A stretch of 35,698 bases of DNA from an uncultured Rhodospirillaceae bacterium (GTDB lineage: Bacteria; Pseudomonadota; Alphaproteobacteria; SP197): assembly GCA_937880925.1 (NCBI GenBank), contig CALGGB010000011.1, forward strand, positions 1-35,698, in the 5' to 3' direction. Below are positions 15,703 to 24,121 of the stretch, one piece after another. Under the pieces are notes generated by a model, which had not been told where the DNA came from, did no database searches, and worked only from the letters and a program-made list of their open reading frames with translations. The position numbers and the translations under genes were made by a program. Each line of letters starts with the position of its first letter. The stretch's first letter is position 1.

Positions 15703-17559
15703 TCAGATGCCCGCCAGCGGCAGGGTGACCGTGATCGTGGTGCCCGTCCCCGGCGCACTGACGATACCCAGGCTGCCGCCCATGCGCTCGGTGAAGGACT
15801 TGGCCAGCGGCAGTCCCAGACCGGTACCCTCGAAACGCCGCGTCAGGGCCGCGTCGAGCTGGCCAAAAGGCGTCAGGGCGACGGGGATATCGCCCTTTTC
15901 CATGCCGATACCGTCGTCGGCGACCGTGATCACCAGCGTGCCGGCTGCATCGTCGCGCCGCACGTCAACGCGCACATGTCCGCCCGTCTCGGTGAACTTG
16001 ATGGCATTGGAAAGCAGGTTGAGCAGGATCTGCTTGAGGCGCCGGCTGTTGCAGCGCATCCGCCCCAGGTCGGGCATGATTTCGGCATCCAGCATGATGC
16101 CGGCGCTCTGGGCCTGGGATTCGACAATACGCAGGGCGGTCTCGATAACCCCGGCCGGCCGCATGTCTTCCATCTCGATCGGTGCATTGGCGGCCTGCGC
16201 GGCGGAGAGATCAAGGATGTCGTTGATGACGTCGCGCAGGTGTTCGCCAGAGCTCTTGATGTTCTCAACGTAGCTGCCGTAGCGGCTGTCACCCATGGAA
16301 CCGAAAGGCTGGCTCTCGATCAGCTCCGAAAAACCGATGATGGCGTTGAGGGGCGTCCGAAGCTCGTGGCTGACGTTGGCGAGAAATTCGCTTTTGGCCC
16401 GGTCGGCGATTTGCGCTTCGTCCAGTGCCCCTGCAAGGGTCCGGTGGTCCTCCTCGATCTCGACCGCCATCTGGTTGAAACAAGCCGCCAGGGTACGCAT
16501 CTCGGCAGGTGCCGCGCGGCTGGGTTCGGGTGCCCGGGCGGAGAGATCGCCGTCGGCCAGTTTCAGGGCCGCGGCGATGACATTGCCAACGGGACGCATC
16601 AGCAAACCGGCCAGAAGCCAGCTCAGGATTCCAGCGACCAGCAGACCTACAAGCGCCAGGACCAGGGCCAGCATCTGCACCTGGCTCGCGGCCTTGCGCA
16701 GCTCGGACAGCGGCTGGGGCACCATGACGCCCCAGCCCGTGCTGGGAACATAGGTGAAGCCGGTCACCATGTCGGCCTGCATCGCAGGCGAGAAGAACTC
16801 CATGACATCGGTTTCGCCGGCCATCATGCGCTGCACGGGAGCGACCACGGAGATATCCTTGGAGGTCTCCACCCAGGTCGCATTGGGGTGAGCGATGACA
16901 TGGCCAAACTGATCGACGATTGCCGAATGCCCGCGCTCGCCAAAGGTGATGCTGCCCTGGAGCTGGCGAATGTATTCGGTCGAAAGAGCGCCGATGACGA
17001 TCCGCCGGTCGTCGACAGCCCTGACCATGAAGATGACGGGTATGCCGTCGACGTCGGGCATGACGCCGCTGAAATGCACGCCTGGCTCGGACGCAAGCTC
17101 CCACATCAGGGCGTACTGATCGGCAGACAGGCTGACGGTGCGCGAGGTGTCCATGACGATATGATCGGTGGGCGGACCGGCACGGTGCAGGGTGCAGAAA
17201 TAGGCGAAACCCAGCTTGCCGCCCAAGTCGGTCATGCCGCCGAAATCGACATCCTGCTCGACCATGGCACCGAACATGGTGAGCACCGCGGCGGTATCGG
17301 TGGCGTAGCGCTCCAGCGCCAGGGTCATGTTGCGGGCAATCAGCAGGTGCCGCTCGCTGACCTCGTCAATCTCGCGGTCATAGGCGGTGACTTCGACCCA
17401 CAGGCAAAGCAACAGCACGGGGATCGCTGCCACCGCCATGAATCCTGCGGTGAGGATGGGACGAAGTCCGATGTTCAGTGCCGTTCTCCCCAAGCGATAC
17501 GAAGGGCCCAGCGTGCCGCCGGACCGTCGTACCCTTCCCCCGGCCATAATCCTACGCAT
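15703..17559 (-). CDS. Membrane sensor histidine kinase with periplasmic dCache and HAMP domains
   Basis: 618 residues from the ATG at 17559; the ORF-track start at 17775 runs through the divergent aminotransferase gene. ATG 17547, with AGGA close upstream, is an alternative. Order of parts: membrane helix about 34-57 ('LTAGFMAVAAIPVLLLCLWV'), a periplasmic sensor of about 235 residues with dCache features ('GHSAIVDQFGHVIAHPN', 'VPSTGWGVMVPQPLSEL'), second helix about 296-320, HAMP to about 370, HisKA with 'FLANVSHELRTPLNAIIGF' and phospho-acceptor H398, then the ATPase domain with the N box 'LLNLLSNAIKFTETGG', 'VADDGIGM' and 'FEGTGLGLPLAKS'. dCache domains usually bind amino acids or amines. 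No response regulator is encoded in the window. The gene lies 77 bp upstream of the FAD oxidoreductase on the same strand, so it may sense a substrate of that pathway. Confidence 0.88.
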   Translation of the reverse strand: MRRIMAGGRVRRSGGTLGPSYRLGRTALNIGLRPILTAGFMAVAAIPVLLLCLWVEVTAYDREIDEVSERHLLIARNMTLALERYATDTAAVLTMFGAMVEQDVDFGGMTDLGGKLGFAYFCTLHRAGPPTDHIVMDTSRTVSLSADQYALMWELASEPGVHFSGVMPDVDGIPVIFMVRAVDDRRIVIGALSTEYIRQLQGSITFGERGHSAIVDQFGHVIAHPNATWVETSKDISVVAPVQRMMAGETDVMEFFSPAMQADMVTGFTYVPSTGWGVMVPQPLSELRKAASQVQMLALVLALVGLLVAGILSWLLAGLLMRPVGNVIAAALKLADGDLSARAPEPSRAAPAEMRTLAACFNQMAVEIEEDHRTLAGALDEAQIADRAKSEFLANVSHELRTPLNAIIGFSELIESQPFGSMGDSRYGSYVENIKSSGEHLRDVINDILDLSAAQAANAPIEMEDMRPAGVIETALRIVESQAQSAGIMLDAEIMPDLGRMRCNSRRLKQILLNLLSNAIKFTETGGHVRVDVRRDDAAGTLVITVADDGIGMEKGDIPVALTPFGQLDAALTRRFEGTGLGLPLAKSFTERMGGSLGIVSAPGTGTTITVTLPLAGI

Positions 17560-17677
17560 TTCCGGGGAATATGGAACCTGCCGGGGCGGCACCCAGATCG
17601 CCCTTGCCCAAGCACTTCGGCGGGGGTAGGCCATGGGCCTGTCGCGCATCTCCAATCCGCCTGCCGGGAGGTTTTCC

Positions 17678-18862
17678 ATGAGTGTCAGCAATGGTCGCCA
17701 GTCGCTTGCCATGCCCGGCCCGACGACGGTGCCCGACGAGGTGCTGGCGGCCATGCACCGGCCCTCGATCGACATCTACGGCGGCGAACTGGTCGGGGTC
17801 ACGGATTCCTGCCTTGAGGACCTGCGCACGATCTTTGCCACCCGGGGGCGCACCTACATCTACATCGCCAACGGTCATGGCGCCTGGGAGGCCGCCCTCT
17901 CCAATGTGCTCTCAGGCGGCGACAAGGTTCTGGTCCTCGAAAGCGGCCGCTTCGCCCTGGGCTGGGGAGAGATGGCGACCATGATGGGCATCGAGGTGGA
18001 GGTGCTGGACGGTCGGCCGCGCCGGGCCTTCGATCCGGCGGCCCTGGAGGCCCGTCTGCGCGCCGATACGAAGGGCGAGATCAAGGCGGTGCTGGTGGTC
18101 CAGATCGACACCGCCTCCAGCGTCGTCAACGACATTCCGGCGCTGCGCAAGGCGATCGACGCGGCAGGTCACGACGCCCTGTTCATGGTCGATGCCGTGG
18201 CCTCGCTGGGCACCATGCCCTTCGAGATGGACGCCTGGGGCATCGACGTGGCGGTGACCGGCGCCCAGAAGGGCCTGATGACACCGCCGGGCCTTTCCTT
18301 TGTCGCCGCCCAGGGCAAGGCCATGGACGCCCATGCAAAGGCGGGCCTGCGGACGCGCTACTGGGACTGGACCGCGCGCGAGGGCGAGGCCCATTACATG
18401 AAATACTGCGGCACGCCACCGGTGCAGATGCTGTTCGGCCTGCGCAAGGCGCTGGACATGATCCTTGCCGAGGGGCTGGAGCATGTCTTTGCCCGCCATG
18501 CCACCCTGGCGGCCATGACGCGCGCCGCCGTCGAGCGCTGGAGCCAAGGACAGGTCATCTCCTTCAACATCACCGAGCCTGCCGAACGCGCCAATTCGGT
18601 GACCACCGTGCGCGTCGAGGGCCACGACGCCGGGCGGCTGCTGACCTGGTGCGAGGAGGAATGCGGCGTCGCCCTGGGCATCGCGATCGGCGACATCGCC
18701 GGCAAGGGTTTTCGCATCGCCCACATGGGCCACGTCAACGCGCCGATGATGCTGGGCACCCTGGGCGTCGTCGAGAGCGCCCTGATCGCGCTCGACATGC
18801 CCCATGGCGCGGGCGGTCTTGCCGCCGCGGCGCACCACCTGGGCACCGCATTGAAGGCCTGA
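17678..18862 (+). CDS. Class V aminotransferase, serine-glyoxylate / alanine-glyoxylate type
   Basis: 394 residues from the ATG at 17678, preceded by GGGAGG at a spacing of 6; the ORF-track start at 17633 lacks a ribosome binding site. N-terminal 'MPGPTTVPDEVLAAMHRPSIDI' (in part residues 12-33) is the hallmark of the AGXT/SGAT branch. D172 in 'MVDAVASLG' contacts the PLP ring and K198 in 'TGAQKGLMTPPG' is the Schiff-base lysine. It transfers an amino group from serine or alanine to glyoxylate, making glycine and hydroxypyruvate or pyruvate. It is divergent from the histidine kinase and stands beside amine-demethylating genes whose end product would be glycine, so it may connect glycine to serine and glyoxylate metabolism. 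It is not PhnW-like (see rejected items). Confidence 0.87.
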   Translation: MSVSNGRQSLAMPGPTTVPDEVLAAMHRPSIDIYGGELVGVTDSCLEDLRTIFATRGRTYIYIANGHGAWEAALSNVLSGGDKVLVLESGRFALGWGEMATMMGIEVEVLDGRPRRAFDPAALEARLRADTKGEIKAVLVVQIDTASSVVNDIPALRKAIDAAGHDALFMVDAVASLGTMPFEMDAWGIDVAVTGAQKGLMTPPGLSFVAAQGKAMDAHAKAGLRTRYWDWTAREGEAHYMKYCGTPPVQMLFGLRKALDMILAEGLEHVFARHATLAAMTRAAVERWSQGQVISFNITEPAERANSVTTVRVEGHDAGRLLTWCEEECGVALGIAIGDIAGKGFRIAHMGHVNAPMMLGTLGVVESALIALDMPHGAGGLAAAAHHLGTALKA

Positions 18863-18929
18863 CCGCTCTCACGCCGCGATTGCCGGAAAGGCGGACAAGG
18901 CGCACACTTCCCGCGAACGGAACGCCCGC

Positions 18930-18958
18930 ATCGCTGACGCGATCCACGGGCGCCGTGG
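18930..18958 (+). promoter_or_regulatory. Two tandem small hairpins upstream of the second EamA gene
   Basis: ATCGC-TGAC-GCGAT (18930-18943) is followed directly by CCACGG-GCG-CCGTGG (18944-18958). No U-run follows, so they are not an ordinary terminator; they sit just before the GGGAG ribosome binding site of the EamA gene and may shape its leader. Role unproven. Confidence 0.3.
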
Positions 18959-18970
18959 CCGTTGGGAGTG

Positions 18971-19879
18971 ATGGTCGTGGTGCTGAGTGGGGTCGTCGGA
19001 CAGACGCGTCTCTTCTGGGTTCTGCTGGCGCTGGCGCTGGCGGTCGCATGGAGCATGTCCGGTCTGATCTTCCGCCAGATCCAGGATGCCGATGCGGCCC
19101 AGATCATCTTCTACCGCGGCATCTCGCTATCGGTTGCCCTGTTCGGCTTCGTCTTCTGGCGTTATCGCGGACGCAGTTTCGCTGCCTTCCGGGCACTGGG
19201 TCCGGTCGGCGCCTTTGCGGCGCTGACCCTGGGCGGCTCCTCGATCTTCTATCTGTTCGCGCTGAAGGCGACGACCATCGCCAACATCGCCTTCCTCAAT
19301 GCCGCCACACCGTTCATCGCCGGAGGCCTGGCCTGGCTGCTGCTGCGCGAGGCGATGTCGCGGCTGACCGTGGTGGCGGTCTTGATCGCGCTTTCGGGCG
19401 TGGCGATCATGGTGTGGGAGGGTTTTGCGGTCGGAAGCTGGTTCGGCAACCTGATGGCGCTGACCGCCGTGGTGATTTCAGGCACCTATGTCGTGGCCCT
19501 GCGCTTCGGCAAGGGCGTCGATCTGATTCCGGCGGTAGCACTATCGGGCCTTGCCGCGGCAGTGATGGTGATACCGCTGATCGACGACTTCGCCATCTCG
19601 CTGCACGACCTGGCCTACTGCGTGCTGCAAGGTGTCTTCATCAGCGGCCTGTGCAACGGCCTCTATACCTTCTGCGCCCGGCACCTGCCCGCGGCGGAAC
19701 TGACCCTGCTGTCGCTGGCCGAATCCGTGCTCTCGCCGCTCTGGGTCTGGCTTTTCATCAACGAAGTCGCCAGCGACCTGACGCTGATCGGCGGCGCCGT
19801 GGTGCTCTCGGCGGTCGCCCTGCAGGCCTTCTGGCGGCCGATGTTCCTCACGCGGAGGCGCCGCCTGCCGGCGGCCTGA
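18971..19879 (+). CDS. EamA-family (DMT superfamily) permease
   Basis: 302 residues from the ATG at 18971; the track uses TTG 18962, and GTG 18977 would have the best spacing from the GGGAG at 18964-18968. The protein is a ten-helix membrane carrier: 'AWSMSGLIFRQIQDADAAQIIFYRG' between helices 1 and 2, 'IANIAFLNAATPFIAGGLAWLLL' around helices 3-4 with the 'REAMSRLT' loop, and 'RHLPAAELTLLSLAESVLSPLWVW' in repeat 2, the usual EamA signature. The substrate is a small metabolite of unknown identity. It follows the aminotransferase by 108 bp in the same direction and could share its transcript. The last 32 bp overlap the convergent phnX gene. Confidence 0.88.
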   Translation: MVVVLSGVVGQTRLFWVLLALALAVAWSMSGLIFRQIQDADAAQIIFYRGISLSVALFGFVFWRYRGRSFAAFRALGPVGAFAALTLGGSSIFYLFALKATTIANIAFLNAATPFIAGGLAWLLLREAMSRLTVVAVLIALSGVAIMVWEGFAVGSWFGNLMALTAVVISGTYVVALRFGKGVDLIPAVALSGLAAAVMVIPLIDDFAISLHDLAYCVLQGVFISGLCNGLYTFCARHLPAAELTLLSLAESVLSPLWVWLFINEVASDLTLIGGAVVLSAVALQAFWRPMFLTRRRRLPAA

Positions 19880-20666
19880 ACCCTCGGGCCATACGCCGCT
19901 CGATCTCCTCGATCACCGGCAGGAGATCGGCCACCGTGTCGATGATGTAGTCGGGCTCGGCCACCGAGAGCGTCTCCTGCGCCCGCTTGCGCGCCTCCTC
20001 GACATGGGGCGCATCCGGGGTGGCGAGGTCCTCCAGTGCGATGCCCGCGGCATTGCCCGACAGCGCCAGACCGACGGTCCAGCTTCCCGCAGCACGGCCC
20101 TCCTGGATGCCGGGCACGGTGTCGTCCACCTTGACCACGGCAGAGACAGGCCAGACCTGCAGGTCGAGGAAGCATTTGTACATCATCATCGGGCTGGGGC
20201 GGCCGACCGGCAGGTCGTCGGCACAGACCAGGTTGTCGGGCCGGTAGCCCTGGTCGGCGGCGGCCTCCAGCACGGCCTCCATGACATCGCGGTTGTAGCC
20301 GGTGGAGGAGCCGATCTTCATGCCGCGCGTCCGCAGGGCGGCGGCGACCTCGGCGGCGCCGGGGATGAGATCGGTGAAACGTGCGACCACCGCGCGGTCG
20401 AGTTCGCGGAAGCGGGCAAAGAGGCGTTCGACGGCCGCCTCGTCGACCGCGCCGTTGCCTAGTACCCAGGCATCGGCCACGCGCGGCATGGCAAGCAGGG
20501 CGCGGATGTGGTCGATCTTGTTGAGGCCCATGGGTTCGCGCGCCTCGGCCTCGGTGATCTCGGTGCCGAACTCGGCAAAGAGCGTGCGAAAGGCCTCGAC
20601 CGGCGCGCGCGAGCCGAAATCGACCATGGTGCCGGCCCAGTCGAAGATCACCGCCTTGAGTGCCAT
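19848..20666 (-). CDS. phnX: Phosphonoacetaldehyde hydrolase (phosphonatase)
   Basis: 272 residues, normal for PhnX, a HAD-superfamily enzyme that splits the C-P bond of phosphonoacetaldehyde to acetaldehyde and phosphate through a Schiff base and an aspartyl-phosphate. The catalytic pieces are complete: nucleophile D9 in 'IFDWAGTMVDFG', the Schiff-base lysine K50 in 'PMGLNKIDHIRALL' (offset of 3 from B. cereus D12/K53, consistent), 'GSSTGYNRDVME' (HAD motif II region) and 'VKVDDTVPGIQEG' (motif III/IV acids). The ATG at 20666 has GGAAGGA 6-7 bases upstream. It is the last gene of a five-gene minus-strand operon, 15 bp after the TIGR03364 oxidase, and no PhnW transaminase is in the window. 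Confidence 0.95.
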   Translation of the reverse strand: MALKAVIFDWAGTMVDFGSRAPVEAFRTLFAEFGTEITEAEAREPMGLNKIDHIRALLAMPRVADAWVLGNGAVDEAAVERLFARFRELDRAVVARFTDLIPGAAEVAAALRTRGMKIGSSTGYNRDVMEAVLEAAADQGYRPDNLVCADDLPVGRPSPMMMYKCFLDLQVWPVSAVVKVDDTVPGIQEGRAAGSWTVGLALSGNAAGIALEDLATPDAPHVEEARKRAQETLSVAEPDYIIDTVADLLPVIEEIERRMARGFRPPAGGASA

Positions 20667-20681
20667 CGGGTATCCTTCCGC

Positions 20682-21803
20682 TCAGTCGTAAAGGTCGGCC
20701 ATCGTCTCTTCGGCGATGGCAAAGGAGGTCGAGGCGCCGGTGCCGGAGGTGACCATCACCAGCCGGACGGCCGGCTCCGGCGCGTCCCTAAGCATCAGGC
20801 GCTCCCCGCCGGAGGCATAGATCCCGGTCCAGCGCTCGATCACCTCCGCATCGCCAATCGCCAGGGTCGCTGCAAGCTCATCGAGGATCAGAGAGTCGAC
20901 CGCCGCACTGGCGAAAGGTTCCGGAGTATCGGCATAGACATGGCTGTCGCCGACCACCAGCGAACCATCGGCCGAGGCGACGGCGATGAGATGGATTCCT
21001 GCTTCGGGGTAAGCCGGGCGCTCGGCGGCGATCCGCGCCTTCAGGGATCCCGCCTCCGGCAGCATGGCGTAGCCGTCGTAGCGGGCCAGCGTCAGGTCGC
21101 TCATGACCGGCAGGGCAAGCTGGAAGCTCTCCGCAGGACGCACGCGCAACATCTGCAGCAGGCATTTGGTGAGGCCGTAAGCCGCGATGCGCTCGGGGTA
21201 GAGGCCGAGGAAGTCCTCGCCGGGACAGACGATACAGGCTTCGGCCTCCAGCGGCCCGGTACTGGTCGCGATGCGCGGCAACGCGACCGCGTGCACCATC
21301 GCGCCGCGCCGGAAGGCTACGCCATGGGCCTGCTCCAGCCAGGCGGCGAGCTGCGGAATGGCGGTGCGCGATTCCACGCGCAGTTCGTGCGGGCTCCAAA
21401 GGGCGCCCAGCAGCCCATCGGTCAGTCCGGGACACAGGTCGTGTGCCTGGGCGGGGGAAAGGTGGCGGCAGCCCTCACCCATGTCGGTGGCAAGAAAGGC
21501 ATCGATCAGCGTCAGGCTTTCAGGATGCCGCGCAGTGACAAGCGAGCCGTGCTGGACAATCGGGATGCCCGCCAGCGGCGCCACCTCGGCCCAGACATCA
21601 CGGGAGCGGCGTGCACGGCGCCAGTGATCCCCTGCCCGTTGCCCGGTGACAGTGACAAAACCGAAGTTCCTCACCGAAGCCCCGTTGGCCTGGGCATCGC
21701 GGTCGATCACGACCACCGACAGCCCCCGGCGCACGGCCGCCAGGGCATGGGCCAGACCCAGGATACCGGCGCCGACGACGGCGAGATCGAAACGTTGCGT
21801 CAC
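20682..21803 (-). CDS. FAD-dependent amine oxidase of the TIGR03364 (HpnW/PbfD-like) phosphonate-associated family
   Basis: 373 residues from the GTG at 21803. 'FDLAVVGAGILGLAHALAA' is the FAD motif, and 'ANGASVRNFGFV' right after is the signature of the TIGR03364 DAO family, which recurs beside phosphonatase genes. Characterised members (PbfD) are reported to oxidise aminoethylphosphonate-type amines, including the N-methyl form, to phosphonoacetaldehyde; I rely on memory for that. The gene ends 15 bp before phnX, giving a two-step path amine -> phosphonoacetaldehyde -> acetaldehyde + Pi. Start choice is uncertain: the track's TTG at 21842 has no ribosome binding site, and the strong GGAGGAGG lies about 26 bases before the GTG; family length favours the GTG. 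Confidence 0.87.
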   Translation of the reverse strand: MTQRFDLAVVGAGILGLAHALAAVRRGLSVVVIDRDAQANGASVRNFGFVTVTGQRAGDHWRRARRSRDVWAEVAPLAGIPIVQHGSLVTARHPESLTLIDAFLATDMGEGCRHLSPAQAHDLCPGLTDGLLGALWSPHELRVESRTAIPQLAAWLEQAHGVAFRRGAMVHAVALPRIATSTGPLEAEACIVCPGEDFLGLYPERIAAYGLTKCLLQMLRVRPAESFQLALPVMSDLTLARYDGYAMLPEAGSLKARIAAERPAYPEAGIHLIAVASADGSLVVGDSHVYADTPEPFASAAVDSLILDELAATLAIGDAEVIERWTGIYASGGERLMLRDAPEPAVRLVMVTSGTGASTSFAIAEETMADLYD

Positions 21804-21872
21804 ATCACGGCCCCGGTTGGAGAACGCCTCCTCCTGCCACAAAAGCCATGACGGCTTCGTGACACCGGGCGT

Positions 21873-23294
21873 TCAGATCGAGAAACCGCCGAGCTTGGTC
21901 TCCAGATACTCGTCGATGCCTTCGGCGCCGCCCTCACGGCCCAGGCCGCTGTCCTTCATGCCGCCGAAGGGTGCGGCGGCCGAGGTCGGGTTGATGTCGT
22001 TGATGCCGATGATGCCGAAGTCCAGCGCCTCGAAGGTGCGGAAGGCGCGCGCGATGTCGCGGGTGTAGATATAGGCGGCAAGGCCGTAGTGAGTGTCGTT
22101 GGCCATGTCGATCGCCTGCTTCTCGTCGTCAAACGCGATGACCGGGGCGATGGGGCCGAAGGTTTCCTCGCGGTAGATCGCCATGTCCGGCGTGACGCCG
22201 GTGAGCACCGTGGGGGCAAAGAAGAAGCCGCGGTCGAGGCCGTTTTCGTTGAGGCGGTGGCCGCCGCAGACGACCTCGGCCCCCTTGGCGCGGGCGTCCT
22301 CGACCTGGCGGACCATCTTCTCCAGCGCCACCTCGTTGACCAGCGGGCCGATGGCGACCTTCTCGTCGAAGCCGCTGCCCGCGGTCATGCCCGAGACACG
22401 CTCGGCAAGTGTCGAAACGAAGGGCTCCAGGTTGTCGCGTTGCACGAAGATGCGGTTGGGGCTGATGCAGGCCTGGCCGGTGTTGAGAAACTTCACGAGC
22501 TGGCAGCCCTTGGCGGCATGCACGGGATCGGCATCGCCGAAGACCAGGAAGGGGGCGTGGCCGCCGAGCTCGCAGGAAACCCGCTTCATGTTGGCCGCCG
22601 CCTTGCCCGCCAGCATTTTGCCGACCGCGGTGGAGCCGGTGAAGGTGAGCTTCCTCACGCGGGGGTCGGAGACGAAGACCTCGCCCACGGGAGCCGGATC
22701 GCTGCAGGTGACGAGATTGACGACACCCTTGGGCACGCCGGCATCCTCGAAGACCTTCATCATGGCGATGGCGCAGAGCGGTGTGGCCTCGGCGGGCTTC
22801 AGCACCACGGTGCAGCCGGCGGCAAGCGCGGGGGCGAACTTCCGCGCGATCATGGAGATCGGATAGTTCCAGGGCGTGATCGCGGCGACGACGCCGACCG
22901 GTTGGCGCATGGCGAGGAAACGCTGGTCGCGCCGTGCCGATTGCACCGTGTGGCCCTGGACGCGCTTGGCCTCCTCGGCGTACCAGGCGAGGAAATCGGC
23001 GCCGTAGCCGACCTCGATCCGGGCCGCGCGGATGGGTTTGCCCATCTCGGACGTCATGGTGCGGGCGAGCTCCTCGCGCCGCTCCAGCATGATGGCGTGC
23101 GCCTTCTGGAGCACGGCAGCGCGCTCGTAGGCGGTGGCCCCGGCCCATCCGGCAAAGGCGGCATGGGCCGCGGCGATGGCGCGGCTGGCTTCCTCGGCGC
23201 CCCCGTCGGGCACGTCGCCGACGTGGCTGCCGTCGATGGGGCTGGTGACCGCGAAGGTCGAGGTGCCCTGTTCCCAGGCTCCGTCGATCAGCAT
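21873..23294 (-). CDS. NAD(P)-dependent aldehyde dehydrogenase, succinate-semialdehyde dehydrogenase type
   Basis: 473 residues, a full-length ALDH. The active-site residues are N143 ('PWNYP'), K166 ('VLKPAE'), the general-base E242 ('CELGGHAP') and the nucleophile C276 ('NTGQACISPNR'). The cofactor motif is 'FTGSTAVGK'. The 'GQACISPNRIFVQ' and 'IIGINDINPTSAAAPFGG' segments resemble GabD-type succinate-semialdehyde dehydrogenases. In this operon, between an SDR and the TIGR03364 oxidase, alternatives are oxidation of the acetaldehyde made by PhnX, or of phosphonoacetaldehyde itself (as PhnY does), or of a formaldehyde-level by-product. Substrate therefore open. ATG 23294 has GGGAGGGA about 5 bases upstream; 12 bp separate it from the SDR gene. 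Confidence 0.9.
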   Translation of the reverse strand: MLIDGAWEQGTSTFAVTSPIDGSHVGDVPDGGAEEASRAIAAAHAAFAGWAGATAYERAAVLQKAHAIMLERREELARTMTSEMGKPIRAARIEVGYGADFLAWYAEEAKRVQGHTVQSARRDQRFLAMRQPVGVVAAITPWNYPISMIARKFAPALAAGCTVVLKPAEATPLCAIAMMKVFEDAGVPKGVVNLVTCSDPAPVGEVFVSDPRVRKLTFTGSTAVGKMLAGKAAANMKRVSCELGGHAPFLVFGDADPVHAAKGCQLVKFLNTGQACISPNRIFVQRDNLEPFVSTLAERVSGMTAGSGFDEKVAIGPLVNEVALEKMVRQVEDARAKGAEVVCGGHRLNENGLDRGFFFAPTVLTGVTPDMAIYREETFGPIAPVIAFDDEKQAIDMANDTHYGLAAYIYTRDIARAFRTFEALDFGIIGINDINPTSAAAPFGGMKDSGLGREGGAEGIDEYLETKLGGFSI

Positions 23295-23306
23295 GGCGTC
23301 CCTCCC

Positions 23307-24056
23307 CTAGCCGCGTCCGATGAAGGGCATGTTGGTCGCCATGATGGTCATGAACTGAACATTGGTTTCCAGAGGCAGTTCCGACATCTGCAGCACGGCC
23401 TGGGCGACGTGGTTCACGTCGAAGACCGGCTCGGGCACCGTGGCGCCATGGGCCTGGAGCAGACCCTCCTTCATTTTCACGGTCATGGGCGTTTCGGCAT
23501 TGCCGATGTCGATCTGGCCGCAGGCGATGTTGTAGGGCCGGCCATCGAGCGAGGTCGAGCGGGTGAGGCCCGTGATGGCGTGTTTGGTCGCCGTATAGGG
23601 TGCAGAGAACGGGCGCGGCACATGGGCCGAGATCGAGCCGTTGTTGACGATGCGCCCGCCCATGGGGTCCTGGTGGCGCATCAGGCGAAAGGCCTCACGC
23701 GTGCAGAAGAAGACGCCGTTGAGGTTGGTGTCGACGACGCGCTTCCAGTCCTCGATCGAAAGTTCGTCCATGGGCACCGCCCTGGCGCCGATGCCGGCGT
23801 TGTTGAACAGCACATCCAGGCGCCCGAAGCGCTTCCGCGTCGCCTCGAACAGGGCGTGGACCTGATCGGCATCGGCGACGTCGGTGGGCACGGCCAGGCA
23901 GCGCTCGGCCGGCGCGCCGGATTCGGCGATGGTTTCCTCAAGGGGCCCGGCGCGGCGGCCGGCCAGGGTGACGCTGTAACCCGCGCCAAGGAAGGCAAGC
24001 GCGACAGCCTTGCCGATGCCGGTGCCCGCGCCGGTGACGATGGCGATCTTGGCCAT
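23307..24056 (-). CDS. Short-chain dehydrogenase/reductase (SDR), classical type
   Basis: 249 residues. The cofactor motif is 'TGAGTGIG' (8-15), with 'AGRR' at the end of strand 2 (about 32-35) suggesting NADP preference. 'LFNNAGIG' (83-90) is the NNAG motif; the catalytic set is S141 or S143, Y154 and K158 in 'APYTATKHA'. Classical SDRs interconvert alcohols and carbonyls. Substrate unknown. The C-terminus ('[19 protein letters not shown]') is typical of many cytosolic SDRs. The ATG has GGAGA at a spacing of 6. Second gene of the five-gene operon, 65 bp after Rieske no. 3 and 12 bp before the aldehyde dehydrogenase, so it may act on an alcohol or aldehyde intermediate of the same route. Confidence 0.9.
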   Translation of the reverse strand: MAKIAIVTGAGTGIGKAVALAFLGAGYSVTLAGRRAGPLEETIAESGAPAERCLAVPTDVADADQVHALFEATRKRFGRLDVLFNNAGIGARAVPMDELSIEDWKRVVDTNLNGVFFCTREAFRLMRHQDPMGGRIVNNGSISAHVPRPFSAPYTATKHAITGLTRSTSLDGRPYNIACGQIDIGNAETPMTVKMKEGLLQAHGATVPEPVFDVNHVAQAVLQMSELPLETNVQFMTIMATNMPFIGRG

Positions 24057-24121
24057 GGGGAATCTCCGCTGAACGATGTGGCGCGGAGCCTAGAGCAAAA
24101 CGAAGCAGGATTGAACGCGAC

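Noticed and set aside
17678-18862. Class V aminotransferase as PhnW (2-aminoethylphosphonate transaminase) feeding phnX
   Set aside because: Its N-terminal 'MPGPTTVPDEVL' and 'HRPSIDI' pattern belongs to the serine/alanine-glyoxylate branch; it also lies on the opposite strand, separated by a permease gene.
18971-20666. 32-bp overlap of the second EamA gene and phnX as a functional antisense arrangement
   Set aside because: Short convergent 3' overlaps are common in compact genomes, and both reading frames are intact; nothing indicates regulation.
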